Assembly: GCF_002409645.1 (NCBI RefSeq)
Contig: NZ_DHNR01000026.1
Location: 78,346-130,203 of the forward strand
Reading direction: 5' to 3'
Length of the DNA stretch: 51,858 nt
Origin: Acetobacter sp. UBA5411
Lineage (GTDB): Bacteria > Pseudomonadota > Alphaproteobacteria > Acetobacterales > Acetobacteraceae
Notes under the pieces: model-generated
The model's database searches: none
Seen by the model: the letters and a program-made list of their open reading frames with translations, nothing else
What the model was told of the DNA's origin: nothing
Shown: positions 35,351-44,449 of the stretch, in pieces
Position numbering within the stretch: position 1 is the first letter of the stretch
How the letters are laid out: every line of letters begins with the position of its first letter
Position numbers and translations under genes: made by a program

Positions 35351-35594
35351 GTAACGCCTTTCAGCGTTCGCAGCGAGCTTTTAGGCAAAGTTTTCGTCAG
35401 GCACAAGAGGGGAATTGCGTCTCTGTCTGTTTTCGGTTGACGAAAAACCCGTCTCCCGCGTAAAAGCCCCTCTCCACCGCCATAAGGTGGGGCAGACTGC
35501 GCAATAGTGGTCAACGAAAAAAAGCGACTGGACTGATCGCCTGCGTGAAAAGCGCCGCGAGATGTCGATTGATCGGAAAGAGACGAGTTTCATT

Positions 35595-35909
35595 ATGTTC
35601 GCAGTTATCCGCACCGGCGGTAAGCAGTATCGCGTTACGCCAAACAGCGTGCTCAAGATCGAAAAGCTTGAAGCTGAAGCTGGTTCGACCATCACATTCT
35701 CCGATGTTCTCGCTGTCGGCGGTGAAGCAGGCACGACCATCGGCGCTCCGCTGGTTGCTGGCGCTTCCGTGACAGCCACAGTCATCGCACAGGACCGCCT
35801 TGCGAAGATCATCATCTTCAAGAAGCGTCGTCGTCAGAACAGCCGCCGCAAGAATGGTCACCGCCAGCCGGTCACCGTTGTTCGTATTGGCGAGATCAAG
35901 GCTGCCTGA
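35595..35909 (+). CDS. rplU: 50S ribosomal protein L21
   Basis: This 104-residue protein starts MFAVIRTGGKQYRVTPN and contains the C-terminal basic signature IIIFKKRRRQNSRRKNGHRQ. L21 binds 23S rRNA in the large subunit. The start ATG at 35595 is chosen over an upstream ATG at 35562 because MFAVI is the family N-terminus. It leads the rplU-rpmA-obgE-proB block. Confidence 0.97.
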   Translation: MFAVIRTGGKQYRVTPNSVLKIEKLEAEAGSTITFSDVLAVGGEAGTTIGAPLVAGASVTATVIAQDRLAKIIIFKKRRRQNSRRKNGHRQPVTVVRIGEIKAA

Positions 35910-35960
35910 TCTCTCTTCGTGAGGTTGATCACAGGCAAGCATTAAGTAGGAGTAAGGTTC

Positions 35961-36230
35961 ATGGCACAAAAGAAAGCAGGCGGTTCGTCCCGTAACGGAC
36001 GCGACAGTGCAGGCCGTCGTCTTGGTGTGAAGAAGTTCGGTGGCGAAAGCGTCGTTGCTGGCAATATCATCGTCCGTCAGCGCGGCACGAAGATGCTGGC
36101 TGGTGCGAATGTTGGTGTTGGTCGCGACCACACGCTTTTCGCGCTGTCCGATGGCAACGTGCGTTTCCACCGTCGTGGCGATGATCGCGTTCATGTTTCG
36201 GTCGAGGCTCTGCCGCTCGCGGCTGAGTAA
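35961..36230 (+). CDS. rpmA: 50S ribosomal protein L27
   Basis: This 89-residue protein starts MAQKKAGGSSRNGRDSAGRR and contains GAGVNIIVRQRGT-type sequence (GNIIVRQRGTKMLAGANVG). L27 contacts tRNA at the peptidyl transferase centre. Preceded by TAGGAGTAAGG. A strong terminator follows. Confidence 0.97.
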   Translation: MAQKKAGGSSRNGRDSAGRRLGVKKFGGESVVAGNIIVRQRGTKMLAGANVGVGRDHTLFALSDGNVRFHRRGDDRVHVSVEALPLAAE

Positions 36231-36271
36231 GAGGCCCTGCGCGGGATCCCCCGCGTCTAGACGCAAGACAG

Positions 36272-36301
36272 GGGCCGATCCGGTTTGGATCGGCCCTTTT
36301 T
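36272..36301 (+). terminator. Rho-independent terminator after rpmA
   Basis: GGGCCGATCC (36272-36281) and GGATCGGCCC (36287-36296) form a perfect stem followed by TTTTTG. It separates the ribosomal genes from obgE, which may still be reached by read-through. Confidence 0.9.
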
Positions 36302-36349
36302 GTATCCCTGTCAGGGCTTTTGTCGCCTGCAGGATGTCAGGTGACAGTG

Positions 36350-37387
36350 ATGAAGTTTCTCGATCAGGCCAAAATCTATGTACGCTCGGGTGACGGCGGT
36401 GACGGTGTCACCGCTTTCCGGCGTGAAAAATATATCGAGTTTGGCGGTCCTGACGGCGGCAAGGGTGGCCGGGGTGGAGACATCATCTTTGAGGCTGTCG
36501 ATAACCTCAATACGCTGATCGACTTTCGCTACACCCAGCATTTCCGGGCGCGAAAGGGCGGCAACGGCGCTGGGTCCGATCGCACGGGGGCCGCTGCGCA
36601 GGACGTTGTGATTCAGGTGCCTGTGGGCACCCAGATCATGGATGATGACAGGGAGACGCTGCTTGCTGATCTTGATAAGGCTGGCAAGCGCATCGTGCTG
36701 TGTAAAGGCGGTGATGGCGGTTTCGGTAATGCCCATTACAAGACCAGCACCAATCGTGCGCCGCGTCGCTCTGACAAGGGATGGCCGGGTGAGGAGCGGT
36801 GGGTATGGCTGCGTCTGAAACTGATTGCGGACGCCGGTCTGGTTGGCCTCCCCAATGCCGGGAAATCGACGTTTCTTTCTGTCGTGTCGGCAGCCCGTCC
36901 GAAGATTGCGGACTATCCGTTCACAACGCTTCATCCGCAGCTTGGCGTCGTCCGTCTGTCTATGACGGAAGAATTCGTGCTGGCCGATATTCCTGGACTG
37001 ATTGAGGGCGCTCATGAAGGTCATGGTCTCGGCGACCGTTTCCTTGGACATGTCGAACGCTGCGCTGTTCTGCTCCATCTGATTGATGGTGCTGCGGGGG
37101 ATGTCGTCGAGGCATGGCGCACGATCCGCACCGAGCTGGACGAGTACGGTGGTGGTCTGGCTGAAAAGCCGGAAATCATTGTCCTCAACAAGGCTGACGC
37201 CATGACGCCGCAGCAGATTTCCGGTCGCAAGCGTGCGCTGGAAAAGGCTTCAGGCTCAAAGGTCATGGTCATGTCCGGTGTCGCGCGACAGGGCGTCGAT
37301 GACGTGTTGCGGGCGCTGTATGATGTGGTTGCAGCTGCGCGTGCCGAGCGTGTTGAAAATGCTGAAACGGACGACGCTGAAGCATGA
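36350..37387 (+). CDS. obgE: GTPase ObgE/CgtA
   Basis: This 345-residue protein is the Obg GTPase of ribosome assembly and stress response. It has the glycine-rich Obg domain (VRSGDGGDGVTAFRREKY, GGPDGGKGGRGGDI) and a G domain with GLPNAGKSTFLS, ADIPGLIEGAHEG and NKAD. A short C-terminal tail follows. The ATG at 36350 (MKFLDQAKIYV) fits the family start and has AGGTGA upstream. Its end overlaps the proB ATG. Confidence 0.96.
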   Translation: MKFLDQAKIYVRSGDGGDGVTAFRREKYIEFGGPDGGKGGRGGDIIFEAVDNLNTLIDFRYTQHFRARKGGNGAGSDRTGAAAQDVVIQVPVGTQIMDDDRETLLADLDKAGKRIVLCKGGDGGFGNAHYKTSTNRAPRRSDKGWPGEERWVWLRLKLIADAGLVGLPNAGKSTFLSVVSAARPKIADYPFTTLHPQLGVVRLSMTEEFVLADIPGLIEGAHEGHGLGDRFLGHVERCAVLLHLIDGAAGDVVEAWRTIRTELDEYGGGLAEKPEIIVLNKADAMTPQQISGRKRALEKASGSKVMVMSGVARQGVDDVLRALYDVVAAARAERVENAETDDAEA

Positions 37388-38511
37388 CGGATTTAGTCAC
37401 ACCTTCGCTGGCGCAGGCGCGACGCGTGGTCGTCAAGATCGGCAGCGCCCTTCTTGTCGATCCGGAACTTGCGGCCCCTCGTGAAACGTGGCTGGCCAGC
37501 GTTGCCGATGATATTGCGGCGCTGCGTGCTTCCGGCACCGAGGTTGTGCTTGTGTCTTCAGGGGCCATTGCTCTGGCGCGTCATGCGCTGGGAATGCCGC
37601 ATCGGGCGCTGCGTCTGGAAGAAAAGCAGGCGGCGGCGGCTGTTGGTCAGATCAGACTGGCGCAGGCATGGAGCAGCGTGCTGTCCGAGCGTGGGCTGAC
37701 CGCGGCCCAGTTGCTGCTGACACCGGATGATACGGAAGATCGTCGTCGTTATCTGAATGCGCGAGCAACGCTCGACACGCTTCTCAGTCTTGGCTGTGTA
37801 CCGGTCATCAATGAAAATGATACGATTGCGACGGCGGAAATCCGGTTTGGCGATAATGATCGTCTGGCGGCTCGTGTCGCGCAGATGATCGATGCCGACC
37901 AGTTGATTTTGCTGTCCGACATTGACGGACTCTACACCGCAGACCCAAGAAATGATCCGGACGCGCAGCATATTCCGGTGGTCGGCGCGATGACCGCCGA
38001 GATTGACGCGATGGGTGGCGCGCCTCCGCCGGGTTATTCTTCCGGCGGGATGCGGACAAAGCTCGTCGCGGCTCATATTGCTACGGATTCTGGTTGTGCG
38101 ATGGCCATTGCGCTCGGCAAGCGGTCGCATCCGCTGGCCGCTCTGCGCGATGGAGCGCGTTGCACATGGTTCCTGCCGGGAACGGACAGTCGCTCCGCCC
38201 GCAAACGCTGGATTGCTGGCGGTCTGACGCCCATGGGTGACATCACCATCGATGACGGCGCGATACGAGCGCTGGTGCAGGGAGGCTCTCTGCTGCCGGC
38301 TGGCGTGACGATGGTTGAAGGCGAGTTCAGTCGGGGCGATCTGGTGCGTGTGGTCAGTAAAACCGGTGACGAACTGGGACGTGGTCTGTGTGCTTATAAA
38401 GCAGAAGATGCGCGTCGGATTGCCGGCCATCGTTCAGAAGAGTTTGAGAGTGTGCTTGGCTGGCAGGGGCATGACGAACTGATTCACCGCGATAATCTGG
38501 TTCTGCTTTGA
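37384..38511 (+). CDS. proB: Glutamate 5-kinase ProB
   Basis: This 375-residue enzyme makes gamma-glutamyl phosphate, the first step of proline synthesis. The kinase domain has VVVKIGSALLVDP, VSSGAIALARHALG, NENDTIATAEIRFGDND and GGMRTKL, and there is a C-terminal PUA domain ending HRDNLVLL. Stop-start overlap with obgE is ATGA. A decayed copy of its last 29 or so codons exists at 43453-43538, downstream of the iron module. Confidence 0.96.
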   Translation: MTDLVTPSLAQARRVVVKIGSALLVDPELAAPRETWLASVADDIAALRASGTEVVLVSSGAIALARHALGMPHRALRLEEKQAAAAVGQIRLAQAWSSVLSERGLTAAQLLLTPDDTEDRRRYLNARATLDTLLSLGCVPVINENDTIATAEIRFGDNDRLAARVAQMIDADQLILLSDIDGLYTADPRNDPDAQHIPVVGAMTAEIDAMGGAPPPGYSSGGMRTKLVAAHIATDSGCAMAIALGKRSHPLAALRDGARCTWFLPGTDSRSARKRWIAGGLTPMGDITIDDGAIRALVQGGSLLPAGVTMVEGEFSRGDLVRVVSKTGDELGRGLCAYKAEDARRIAGHRSEEFESVLGWQGHDELIHRDNLVLL

Positions 38512-38670
38512 GGTCTTTCGGATTTCAGAGAAGCGTGGCGACAAGACTATTCTGGATGTTTCTCGGTTGAATTGACCGCGTTTCCTCATCCGGTGGATGA
38601 GTGCGTGATCCTGAAAATGCGTTGTGTGCGGGATGGTTGTCAGTCCCGGAATGCGGTGAAGGTGGCAGTC

Positions 38671-39561
38671 TTATAAAGAGTGGTTCAACTTCTGCCATTT
38701 TGCTGGTGAATAGCCGAACTGTTTCTGAAAAGCCGCGCCGAAATGGCTCACGTTGCTGTAGCCAAGCTCCATGGCTGTTTCGGTCACATTTTTTTCTTTG
38801 AGTAAAAGCCGTGCGTGTTCCATGCGATGTCTCTGATACAACGCATACGGAGCACACCCGAACTGTTCCCGGAACAGTTGCTTGAAGCGTGTTGAACTGA
38901 GATCACAAAGAGTGGCGAGCTGTGTGATCGTCGGAGCCCGATCAAAGCGCTCCAGAAGAGTCTTTCTTGCCAGTTCGAGAACTTTTACGTTTCGCTCTGA
39001 TGAATGGGGGCAGTCTGCTGTGTCCTGTGTAAAGGCATAACCCAGCATGGTCATCGCCAGTCCATATCCGACAAGGGCTTGCGGGCTGGTCGTCTGGAAC
39101 TGGTGAGGTGCGGGGGCGCGGAGATAACCAAGAAGTTGTCGGGCTGTTTTGAAAGCCGGATCCTGAAGTCCCATCTTTCTGGTTTGAATACCCGAAGGAG
39201 GCATGATCTTCATCTGTTCGAGCAGCCGTAGCGGGACATGAATTTCGAGCGCCGAGAATCCTTCGCTGTTTTCGAACGTGAACGTCTCGGACGCTGTTCG
39301 GGCCAGAACGAGATCACGGGTCTGGAAATGATGTGTCATGCCTCCAGCGCTCATACTGCATGAACCGGACAGGATGATGGTGCAGCGGGTCGTAAGGCCC
39401 GGCTCATCGAAATGTCCTCTGATTTCTCCTGCTAGGCTGGCTACAAATCCACTCGTATGCAGTCCGCCGGGGAAATCACGGGCATGTGGATAAAGGAGTG
39501 ATGTGCCGGCCATGTGATCCGGATGAGACCGATGAACCTGTGTTGAACGTGTTTCCATCAT
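38671..39561 (-). CDS. AraC/PchR-type transcriptional regulator
   Basis: This 296-residue protein has an N-terminal ligand-binding domain and a C-terminal double helix-turn-helix (ITQLATLCDLSSTRFKQLFR and VTETAMELGYSNVSHFGAAF). The YSNVSHFGAAFQKQFGYSPAKW region resembles PchR and related siderophore-responsive activators. It is divergent from a TonB-dependent receptor gene, with a Fur-box-like palindrome in the 84-base gap. It probably activates the adjacent uptake genes when a particular siderophore is present; that is inference from position. Confidence 0.85.
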   Translation of the reverse strand: MMETRSTQVHRSHPDHMAGTSLLYPHARDFPGGLHTSGFVASLAGEIRGHFDEPGLTTRCTIILSGSCSMSAGGMTHHFQTRDLVLARTASETFTFENSEGFSALEIHVPLRLLEQMKIMPPSGIQTRKMGLQDPAFKTARQLLGYLRAPAPHQFQTTSPQALVGYGLAMTMLGYAFTQDTADCPHSSERNVKVLELARKTLLERFDRAPTITQLATLCDLSSTRFKQLFREQFGCAPYALYQRHRMEHARLLLKEKNVTETAMELGYSNVSHFGAAFQKQFGYSPAKWQKLNHSL

Positions 39562-39616
39562 CAGGGCGCGGTCTTTTCTGTCCGATCGGGGTAGGTGGGC
39601 TGATCCGGGTAGCGCA

Positions 39617-39635
39617 GATAATAAGAATTATTATC
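39617..39635. promoter_or_regulatory. Fur-box-like palindrome
   Basis: GATAATAAGAATTATTATC is a symmetric 19-base site matching the classical Fur consensus GATAATGATAATCATTATC at 15 of 19 positions. It ends 10 bases before the receptor's ATG and lies between the divergent regulator and receptor genes, so it could repress both when iron is plentiful. Confidence 0.7.
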
Positions 39636-39645
39636 ATCACGCCTC

Positions 39646-41781
39646 ATGAAAGAAAACCTCTCTCCTGCAAGGCTGAGGAACGGTTCCCGTCTGTGGGGGC
39701 TGGGTTCTCCCGTACTTGTCTGCATGGTTCTGACTGCGTTGCCTGTAACCGGGTGGGCTGGAGCAGATGCGACTGTGAAATGCATTCACCGCTCATCTGA
39801 CAGGGCAGCGAGGCCGACCGTTAGATGCCGATCCGACAAGGAGAAGGTGACGGTCTGGGGGAAGCGGACGGCTTTTACCGCATCCACCAGTGCTTCTCAC
39901 ATTTCCGCTCAGGATATGCAGGCATACAGGATGCAGACTCTCGGTGATATTGCTGAGCGTATCCCCAATCTTTCTTTCACAAGCACGACACCGAACAATC
40001 CGGTTCTGATGGTGCGGGGGCTCGGTGGGACGGAGGATGAAGGTCCCGTTCTCTACACGCCGGTCCTGATTGATGGTGTCCCAGTTCCCGGCTTTGCCAT
40101 GGGACAGATGTTCGACTTCAGGAACGTCGATGTCATGCGGGGGCCGCAGCTTGTGGAAGGGGTCAACGCATTTGGCGGGATGGTGTCCGCCCATTCGCGT
40201 GATCCGGGAGATAAGCTGGCTGGTGCGCTTGATTTTGAATATGGCACAGGAAACCGTAAACGGGCGACAGTTTCAGGTGATATCCCGATTGATGCCTCGA
40301 CCAGCCTTCGCGTGGCGGCAGGTGGGGAAACGGCTGACGGCTATATTCATAACCGGGCGCTGGACCGGCATGATACGGGTGGCTGGCACGGCTGGTTCGG
40401 GCGTCTCAAACTGCTGCACAAGGACAGTGATGGCGGTGAATGGCGGTTCAGTCTGCACCGTATGCTGAATCATGGTGGGAATGATTACTTTGAAACGCCG
40501 CAGAACGCCCGTCGGCATGTTTCCTACAATACGTCGGAAGGCGTGAACGATACCGCATATCTGCTGGGTTCGGCTCAGTATCATCGTCGCTTCAACCAGC
40601 ACATGATTCTGGATGTGACGTTTGGTGGTGTTTCGACAGACTGGCGCTACAGCAATCCGTATTCGGTCTTCTCCGCCAATTCCGGATTTACGTTGCCGAC
40701 ACGTCAGATTGGCGGCTCCGTCATGCTGTCCGGAAGCTCCGGAACTCTGGACTGGAAGGGAGGCATTTACGGTCAGCAGGTCAAGCGCTGGGCACCGTAC
40801 GACTTTGACATGTCGCCCTATTACGCCAGCCGGACGACGGCGACACTTGCGACGGCCAATGTTGCTTTTATGGGTGAGGTGGGCTGGCATTTTTCGCAGG
40901 ACTGGCGACTGGTTCCGTCCCTGCGGATTGAGCATGTGGACAGTTCTCTCAGCAACTGGACCAGTTCCATGAGTGGTGACACGCCCTATGCCTACAGCAT
41001 GCAGGAAAGCCTGCCACGTCAGACATTGTCAAAGACGGCACCTCTTCCCGGGTTGAAGCTGGAGTATAATCCGCAGGCGTCCGCCAGTCTGAGCCAGTTT
41101 GGGTGGCTCAGCTACACGCGATCCTTCCTTCCGCCCAACTACAGTCCCTACGGGTCTTATGCGAGCACGGTTTCGGTGCCGTATGCTTCCAGCTACGGCA
41201 ATAATATCGAACTGGGCTATCGACTGGGCAATCCGACAGGACGCTGGTCTGTGGAAGCCATCGGTTTTGCCAACTTCCTCTCCAATCTTCAGGTTTCCGC
41301 CACCAACGGGGCAGGGGAGTCCCTGATCGGCACGGCTGGCACAGCGCATTCCCGGGGTATGGAAGCGACGGCACACTGGAAGCCGATCGAGACGCTTCAG
41401 CTTAATGCGTTTGTTGGTCTGACCTATGCTGCTTACGACCACTTCGTCTTTGGCGGGACAGATTACAGCGGCAAGCAGATGGCTGGTACGCCACGGAGTA
41501 ATTTCGGCTTTTCGGCTGACTGGCACCCTGCTGCAGGATGGACCGTGAATGCGAGTGTTGTGCGACGTGGCCGCACGACGCTTTATCCCAGCAGTGCTGT
41601 GCAGAACGCGCCTTATGTTCTGGTCGATGCCCAGATCGAGAAACGCTGGAAACACTGGAGCGTGGCGCTTTACGGACATAACCTGACAGATTCGAGTTAT
41701 TTCACACGCGGCCTGTCGGGGGGATATGTGGTGGCGGCCAATCCCCGCCAGCTTGGTTTCCGTGTCGGCGTGAATTTCTAG
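39646..41781 (+). CDS. TonB-dependent siderophore receptor
   Basis: This 711-residue outer-membrane protein has a signal peptide (PVLVCMVLTALPVTGWAGA), a TonB-box-like segment (EKVTVWGKR), a plug domain (LGDIAERIPNLSF, VLMVRGLGGTEDEG, DVMRGPQLVEGVNAFGGMV), and a beta-barrel ending in FRVGVNF. It would import a ferric siderophore or other metal chelate across the outer membrane using TonB. No Shine-Dalgarno is obvious because the Fur-like site occupies that region. Neighbours suggest a FptA/FoxA-like role, but the ligand is unknown. Confidence 0.92.
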   Translation: MKENLSPARLRNGSRLWGLGSPVLVCMVLTALPVTGWAGADATVKCIHRSSDRAARPTVRCRSDKEKVTVWGKRTAFTASTSASHISAQDMQAYRMQTLGDIAERIPNLSFTSTTPNNPVLMVRGLGGTEDEGPVLYTPVLIDGVPVPGFAMGQMFDFRNVDVMRGPQLVEGVNAFGGMVSAHSRDPGDKLAGALDFEYGTGNRKRATVSGDIPIDASTSLRVAAGGETADGYIHNRALDRHDTGGWHGWFGRLKLLHKDSDGGEWRFSLHRMLNHGGNDYFETPQNARRHVSYNTSEGVNDTAYLLGSAQYHRRFNQHMILDVTFGGVSTDWRYSNPYSVFSANSGFTLPTRQIGGSVMLSGSSGTLDWKGGIYGQQVKRWAPYDFDMSPYYASRTTATLATANVAFMGEVGWHFSQDWRLVPSLRIEHVDSSLSNWTSSMSGDTPYAYSMQESLPRQTLSKTAPLPGLKLEYNPQASASLSQFGWLSYTRSFLPPNYSPYGSYASTVSVPYASSYGNNIELGYRLGNPTGRWSVEAIGFANFLSNLQVSATNGAGESLIGTAGTAHSRGMEATAHWKPIETLQLNAFVGLTYAAYDHFVFGGTDYSGKQMAGTPRSNFGFSADWHPAAGWTVNASVVRRGRTTLYPSSAVQNAPYVLVDAQIEKRWKHWSVALYGHNLTDSSYFTRGLSGGYVVAANPRQLGFRVGVNF

Positions 41782-41784
41782 GTC

Positions 41785-43065
41785 ATGCTCGATATGAAGA
41801 TAAACACTTGTCCTGAACCGGCTGGTGAACGTAACAGCCGGTTCAGGCGGTTTCTGGCCATCAGCCTGATGTATGGCGCACAGGGGATCCCCGCAGGTCT
41901 GGCATTCAATGCGCTGGCGACCATTCTGCGGCATAGCGGCACGCCGCTGAAGGAAATCGGGCTGACTGGTCTGTTGTTTCTGCCTTGGGCGCTTAAATGT
42001 TTCTGGGTGAGTGCCGCTGATAACGCCGGAAAGCGCTGGGGATATGGCCGTCTTGCGCTGTTTACTCACATGGCTGCGATCGCTCTATGCCTGCTTCTGG
42101 GGTTTGCGTCTCCTGCACAGCACTTCATGGCTGCTTTCTGCGGTGTTCTGCTTCTGAACACCATCTTCGCTACACAGGATATTTTCACGAATGCCTGTGC
42201 CGTGTCGCATATGAAGGGGCGTTATGCGGGACTGGCCAATGCATTGCAGGTGATCGCGTTTCTGTTGGGTATGGTTGTGGGAGGGGCCGGATCGCTTTTC
42301 ATCTATGAACGTGTGGGCTGGGCTGGTGCCATGTGGAGCATGGCTGGCGAACTTCTGGTTCTCTGGGCTGCGCTTCTGCCTCTGCGCGCGTGTATAGAAC
42401 CTTTCCGGAGTGGTGCGCTTCAGGCGCCTTCGCGGTTCAGGGCTCTATTCCGGCAACCGGGGTTTTTATGGGCTTTGCTGGTGGCTGTTACTTTCAAGTT
42501 TTCAGGCTCAGCGCTGGCTATGCTGCTCCAGCCCTGGATGATGGATCGACTGTTCAGCCTCGATTTTGCCGGGACGCTTCAGATGTCAAACATCCTGTGT
42601 AGCGCCGTTGGGGGAGCGGTGATCGGTTTTCCTGCTGTCAGGAAACTGGGCGGTCGTCGGGCAGCCGCTCTGCTTGTGTGGCCATCGGTTCTGCTGCTTG
42701 GGACATTGTGGCTGTTGCAGGCTGGGAACATGGCCAGTCAGTCTCTTTTATACATGGGACTGGGGCTCGAAAACTTCGTTGATGGTGGCTTTTACGTCGC
42801 TGTCTGGTCCATGCTGATGAACTGGTCTTCTGAGGAACGTCCTGGAATGGACTACAGTTTTCTCCAATGCGGCGAGAGTCTGGCGAATGTGCTTGCCGGG
42901 CTGTCCATCGCACCGCTGGCATCCGTGATCGGTTACGACAAAACTTTTCTGATTACGTGGATGACAGGAGCGTTTGTTCTTCTGTGTCTGCTGCTGGCGG
43001 TCCGTAATCTTTCTGATGTCTGCCCTGATGGGACCGAGAATCAAAAATTGGGAACAAATTCATGA
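41785..43065 (+). CDS. MFS siderophore permease, RhtX/FptX type
   Basis: This 426-residue inner-membrane protein has about 12 hydrophobic helices and the signature LMYGAQGIPAGLAFNAL, typical of the AmpG-related RhtX/FptX family. Known members import rhizobactin or pyochelin iron complexes as a single-subunit alternative to an ABC transporter. It follows the receptor by three bases and overlaps the cupin gene (ATGA), giving a receptor-permease-cupin operon. No siderophore biosynthesis gene lies in the window, so it probably serves a foreign siderophore. Confidence 0.88.
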   Translation: MLDMKINTCPEPAGERNSRFRRFLAISLMYGAQGIPAGLAFNALATILRHSGTPLKEIGLTGLLFLPWALKCFWVSAADNAGKRWGYGRLALFTHMAAIALCLLLGFASPAQHFMAAFCGVLLLNTIFATQDIFTNACAVSHMKGRYAGLANALQVIAFLLGMVVGGAGSLFIYERVGWAGAMWSMAGELLVLWAALLPLRACIEPFRSGALQAPSRFRALFRQPGFLWALLVAVTFKFSGSALAMLLQPWMMDRLFSLDFAGTLQMSNILCSAVGGAVIGFPAVRKLGGRRAAALLVWPSVLLLGTLWLLQAGNMASQSLLYMGLGLENFVDGGFYVAVWSMLMNWSSEERPGMDYSFLQCGESLANVLAGLSIAPLASVIGYDKTFLITWMTGAFVLLCLLLAVRNLSDVCPDGTENQKLGTNS

Positions 43066-43433
43066 ATATTTTTAATCTGGTCAAAGAAACAGCCGATCTG
43101 TCTGTCATTGATATCGGGAAGAAGACTGAACAAGTTTCCGGAAATGGTCTGAAAATTCTTTTTCCATTTGGTGAGCATGATGTTGGTGTTTTGCGTTTCA
43201 AAGGCTCAACGCCGTGGGAAGAGCATCCGAATGATGAATTTCTTCTTGTTATTGAAGGAGAAACAACGCTGACGCTTCGGACTGATGAGGGTGAAACGCA
43301 GGATGTTGCAAGAAAAGGAGATGTTCTGATCGTTCCCGGTAAAGTCTGGCATCGTCAGGATGCGCCGGATTCAGTGACCTTGATGTTCATCACCAATCAT
43401 GAGGGTAACCGGAACAAGGCTGCGTCTGTATAA
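43062..43433 (+). CDS. Cupin-domain protein of the iron module
   Basis: This 123-residue protein has the cupin metal-site motifs in sequence: WEEHPNDEFLLVIEGE and KGDVLIVPGKVWHRQDAP. It is a single-domain beta barrel, cytoplasmic, with no signal. Being translationally coupled to the permease suggests a role in handling the imported complex, for example release of iron or breakdown of the ligand, but this has not been described to my knowledge and is inference. Confidence 0.8.
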   Translation: MNIFNLVKETADLSVIDIGKKTEQVSGNGLKILFPFGEHDVGVLRFKGSTPWEEHPNDEFLLVIEGETTLTLRTDEGETQDVARKGDVLIVPGKVWHRQDAPDSVTLMFITNHEGNRNKAASV

Positions 43434-43452
43434 GATGTAGGTCAGCATTACG

Positions 43453-43538
43453 GGCGTCGCTCGGGAGAATTTTAGAGTATGCTTGGCTGATAGCATCATG
43501 AACAATGGATGCATCGGGATAATCTGGTTCTGCTTTGA
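43453..43538 (+). pseudogene. Decayed duplicate of the 3' end of proB
   Basis: This stretch is colinear without gaps with the proB 3' end at 38426-38511. In the proB frame it reads RRSGEF, stop, SMLG, two stops, HHEQWMHRDNLVLL and a final TGA, against the intact HRSEEFESVLG...LIHRDNLVLL. The last 23 bases before and including the stop are nearly identical. It marks the far end of the iron module. Confidence 0.75.
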
Positions 43539-43626
43539 GTGACTAAAGATGGCGGTATGACTGTCGTTCTGTTTATGTCTTCATTTCCGTGAAATCCGGC
43601 GACTTCAGTGGTGAGAGGAAACGTTC

Positions 43627-44055
43627 ATGAATGCACAGGACATCATCACCCAGCTTGGACTTGCTCCCCATCCTGAAGGCGGCTGGTATCGCGAAACATG
43701 GCGCGATCGTCACTTCGGTCATGATGAGCGAGGGTGCGCATCGCTGATCTATTATCTGCTGGAACGCGGCCAACGCTCGCATTGGCATAAAATCGACGCA
43801 TCGGAGATCTGGCTGCATCAGGGTGGTGGAACATTGCGTCTGCATACTTGGTCCGGCGAAGAGATAACGACGCGTTGCCTTGGGCAGGACCTTGCTGATG
43901 GTGAGGTGCTTCAGGCCTGTGTCGAGCCGGGTGAGTGGCAGGCGGCGGACACGGACGCGGACTGGGTGCTTGTCAGTTGCATGGTGGCGCCGGGCTTTAC
44001 GTTTTCAGAATTCGAGATGGCTCCTCCCGGATGGGCTCCCGGTCATCCGGAGTAG
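43627..44055 (+). CDS. DUF985 cupin protein
   Basis: This 142-residue protein has the DUF985 signature: PHPEGGWYRETWRD, SLIYYLLERGQRSHWHKID, SEIWLHQGGGTL and VAPGFTFSEFEMA. The family is a cupin of unknown function, common in bacteria as a single-domain protein. The ATG at 43627 follows GAGAGGAAACG. It is probably the original neighbour of proB before the iron module arrived. Confidence 0.88.
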   Translation: MNAQDIITQLGLAPHPEGGWYRETWRDRHFGHDERGCASLIYYLLERGQRSHWHKIDASEIWLHQGGGTLRLHTWSGEEITTRCLGQDLADGEVLQACVEPGEWQAADTDADWVLVSCMVAPGFTFSEFEMAPPGWAPGHPE

Positions 44056-44199
44056 GGTACAAGCGGTCCTGATGACTGCTTCTCCTTCTGGATCAGCTTG
44101 TACGCATCGCTGTCCCGCGTTTGTGGCCCTGTTATCTTTGCGATCGAGATCCCACATTCAGGTCTGAAAATTTCATGACCAGAACAGGGTGAAATCGAC

Positions 44200-44439
44200 A
44201 TGGCTGACAAGCTTCCTCATGAAACAAGCAGTTTGCATGCTCTTGCCGAGCGGGCAGTCAAGGAGCCCAAGCTTCTGACAAAAGCTGAAGTCACGGAGCT
44301 GGCGAATTTTGTGCTCAAGGGCGGGGAACATGCCTCGGAGCTGGAGCGCGAGATTGCAAAAAAGGCACAACATAACCCTGAAGGTGTAGAGAAGTCCGAC
44401 ATCGTCACTCTCGCCCGCAAGGTGCTGGACCGGAAATAG
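44200..44439 (+). CDS. Small hypothetical helical protein
   Basis: This 79-residue protein is rich in Lys, Glu and Ala, with no signal or membrane segment (HALAERAVKEPKLLTKAEVT). Probably a helical cytoplasmic protein. I do not recognise a family. It is followed 10 bases later by another very short gene. Confidence 0.65.
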   Translation: MADKLPHETSSLHALAERAVKEPKLLTKAEVTELANFVLKGGEHASELEREIAKKAQHNPEGVEKSDIVTLARKVLDRK

Positions 44440-44449
44440 GAATAAGATC

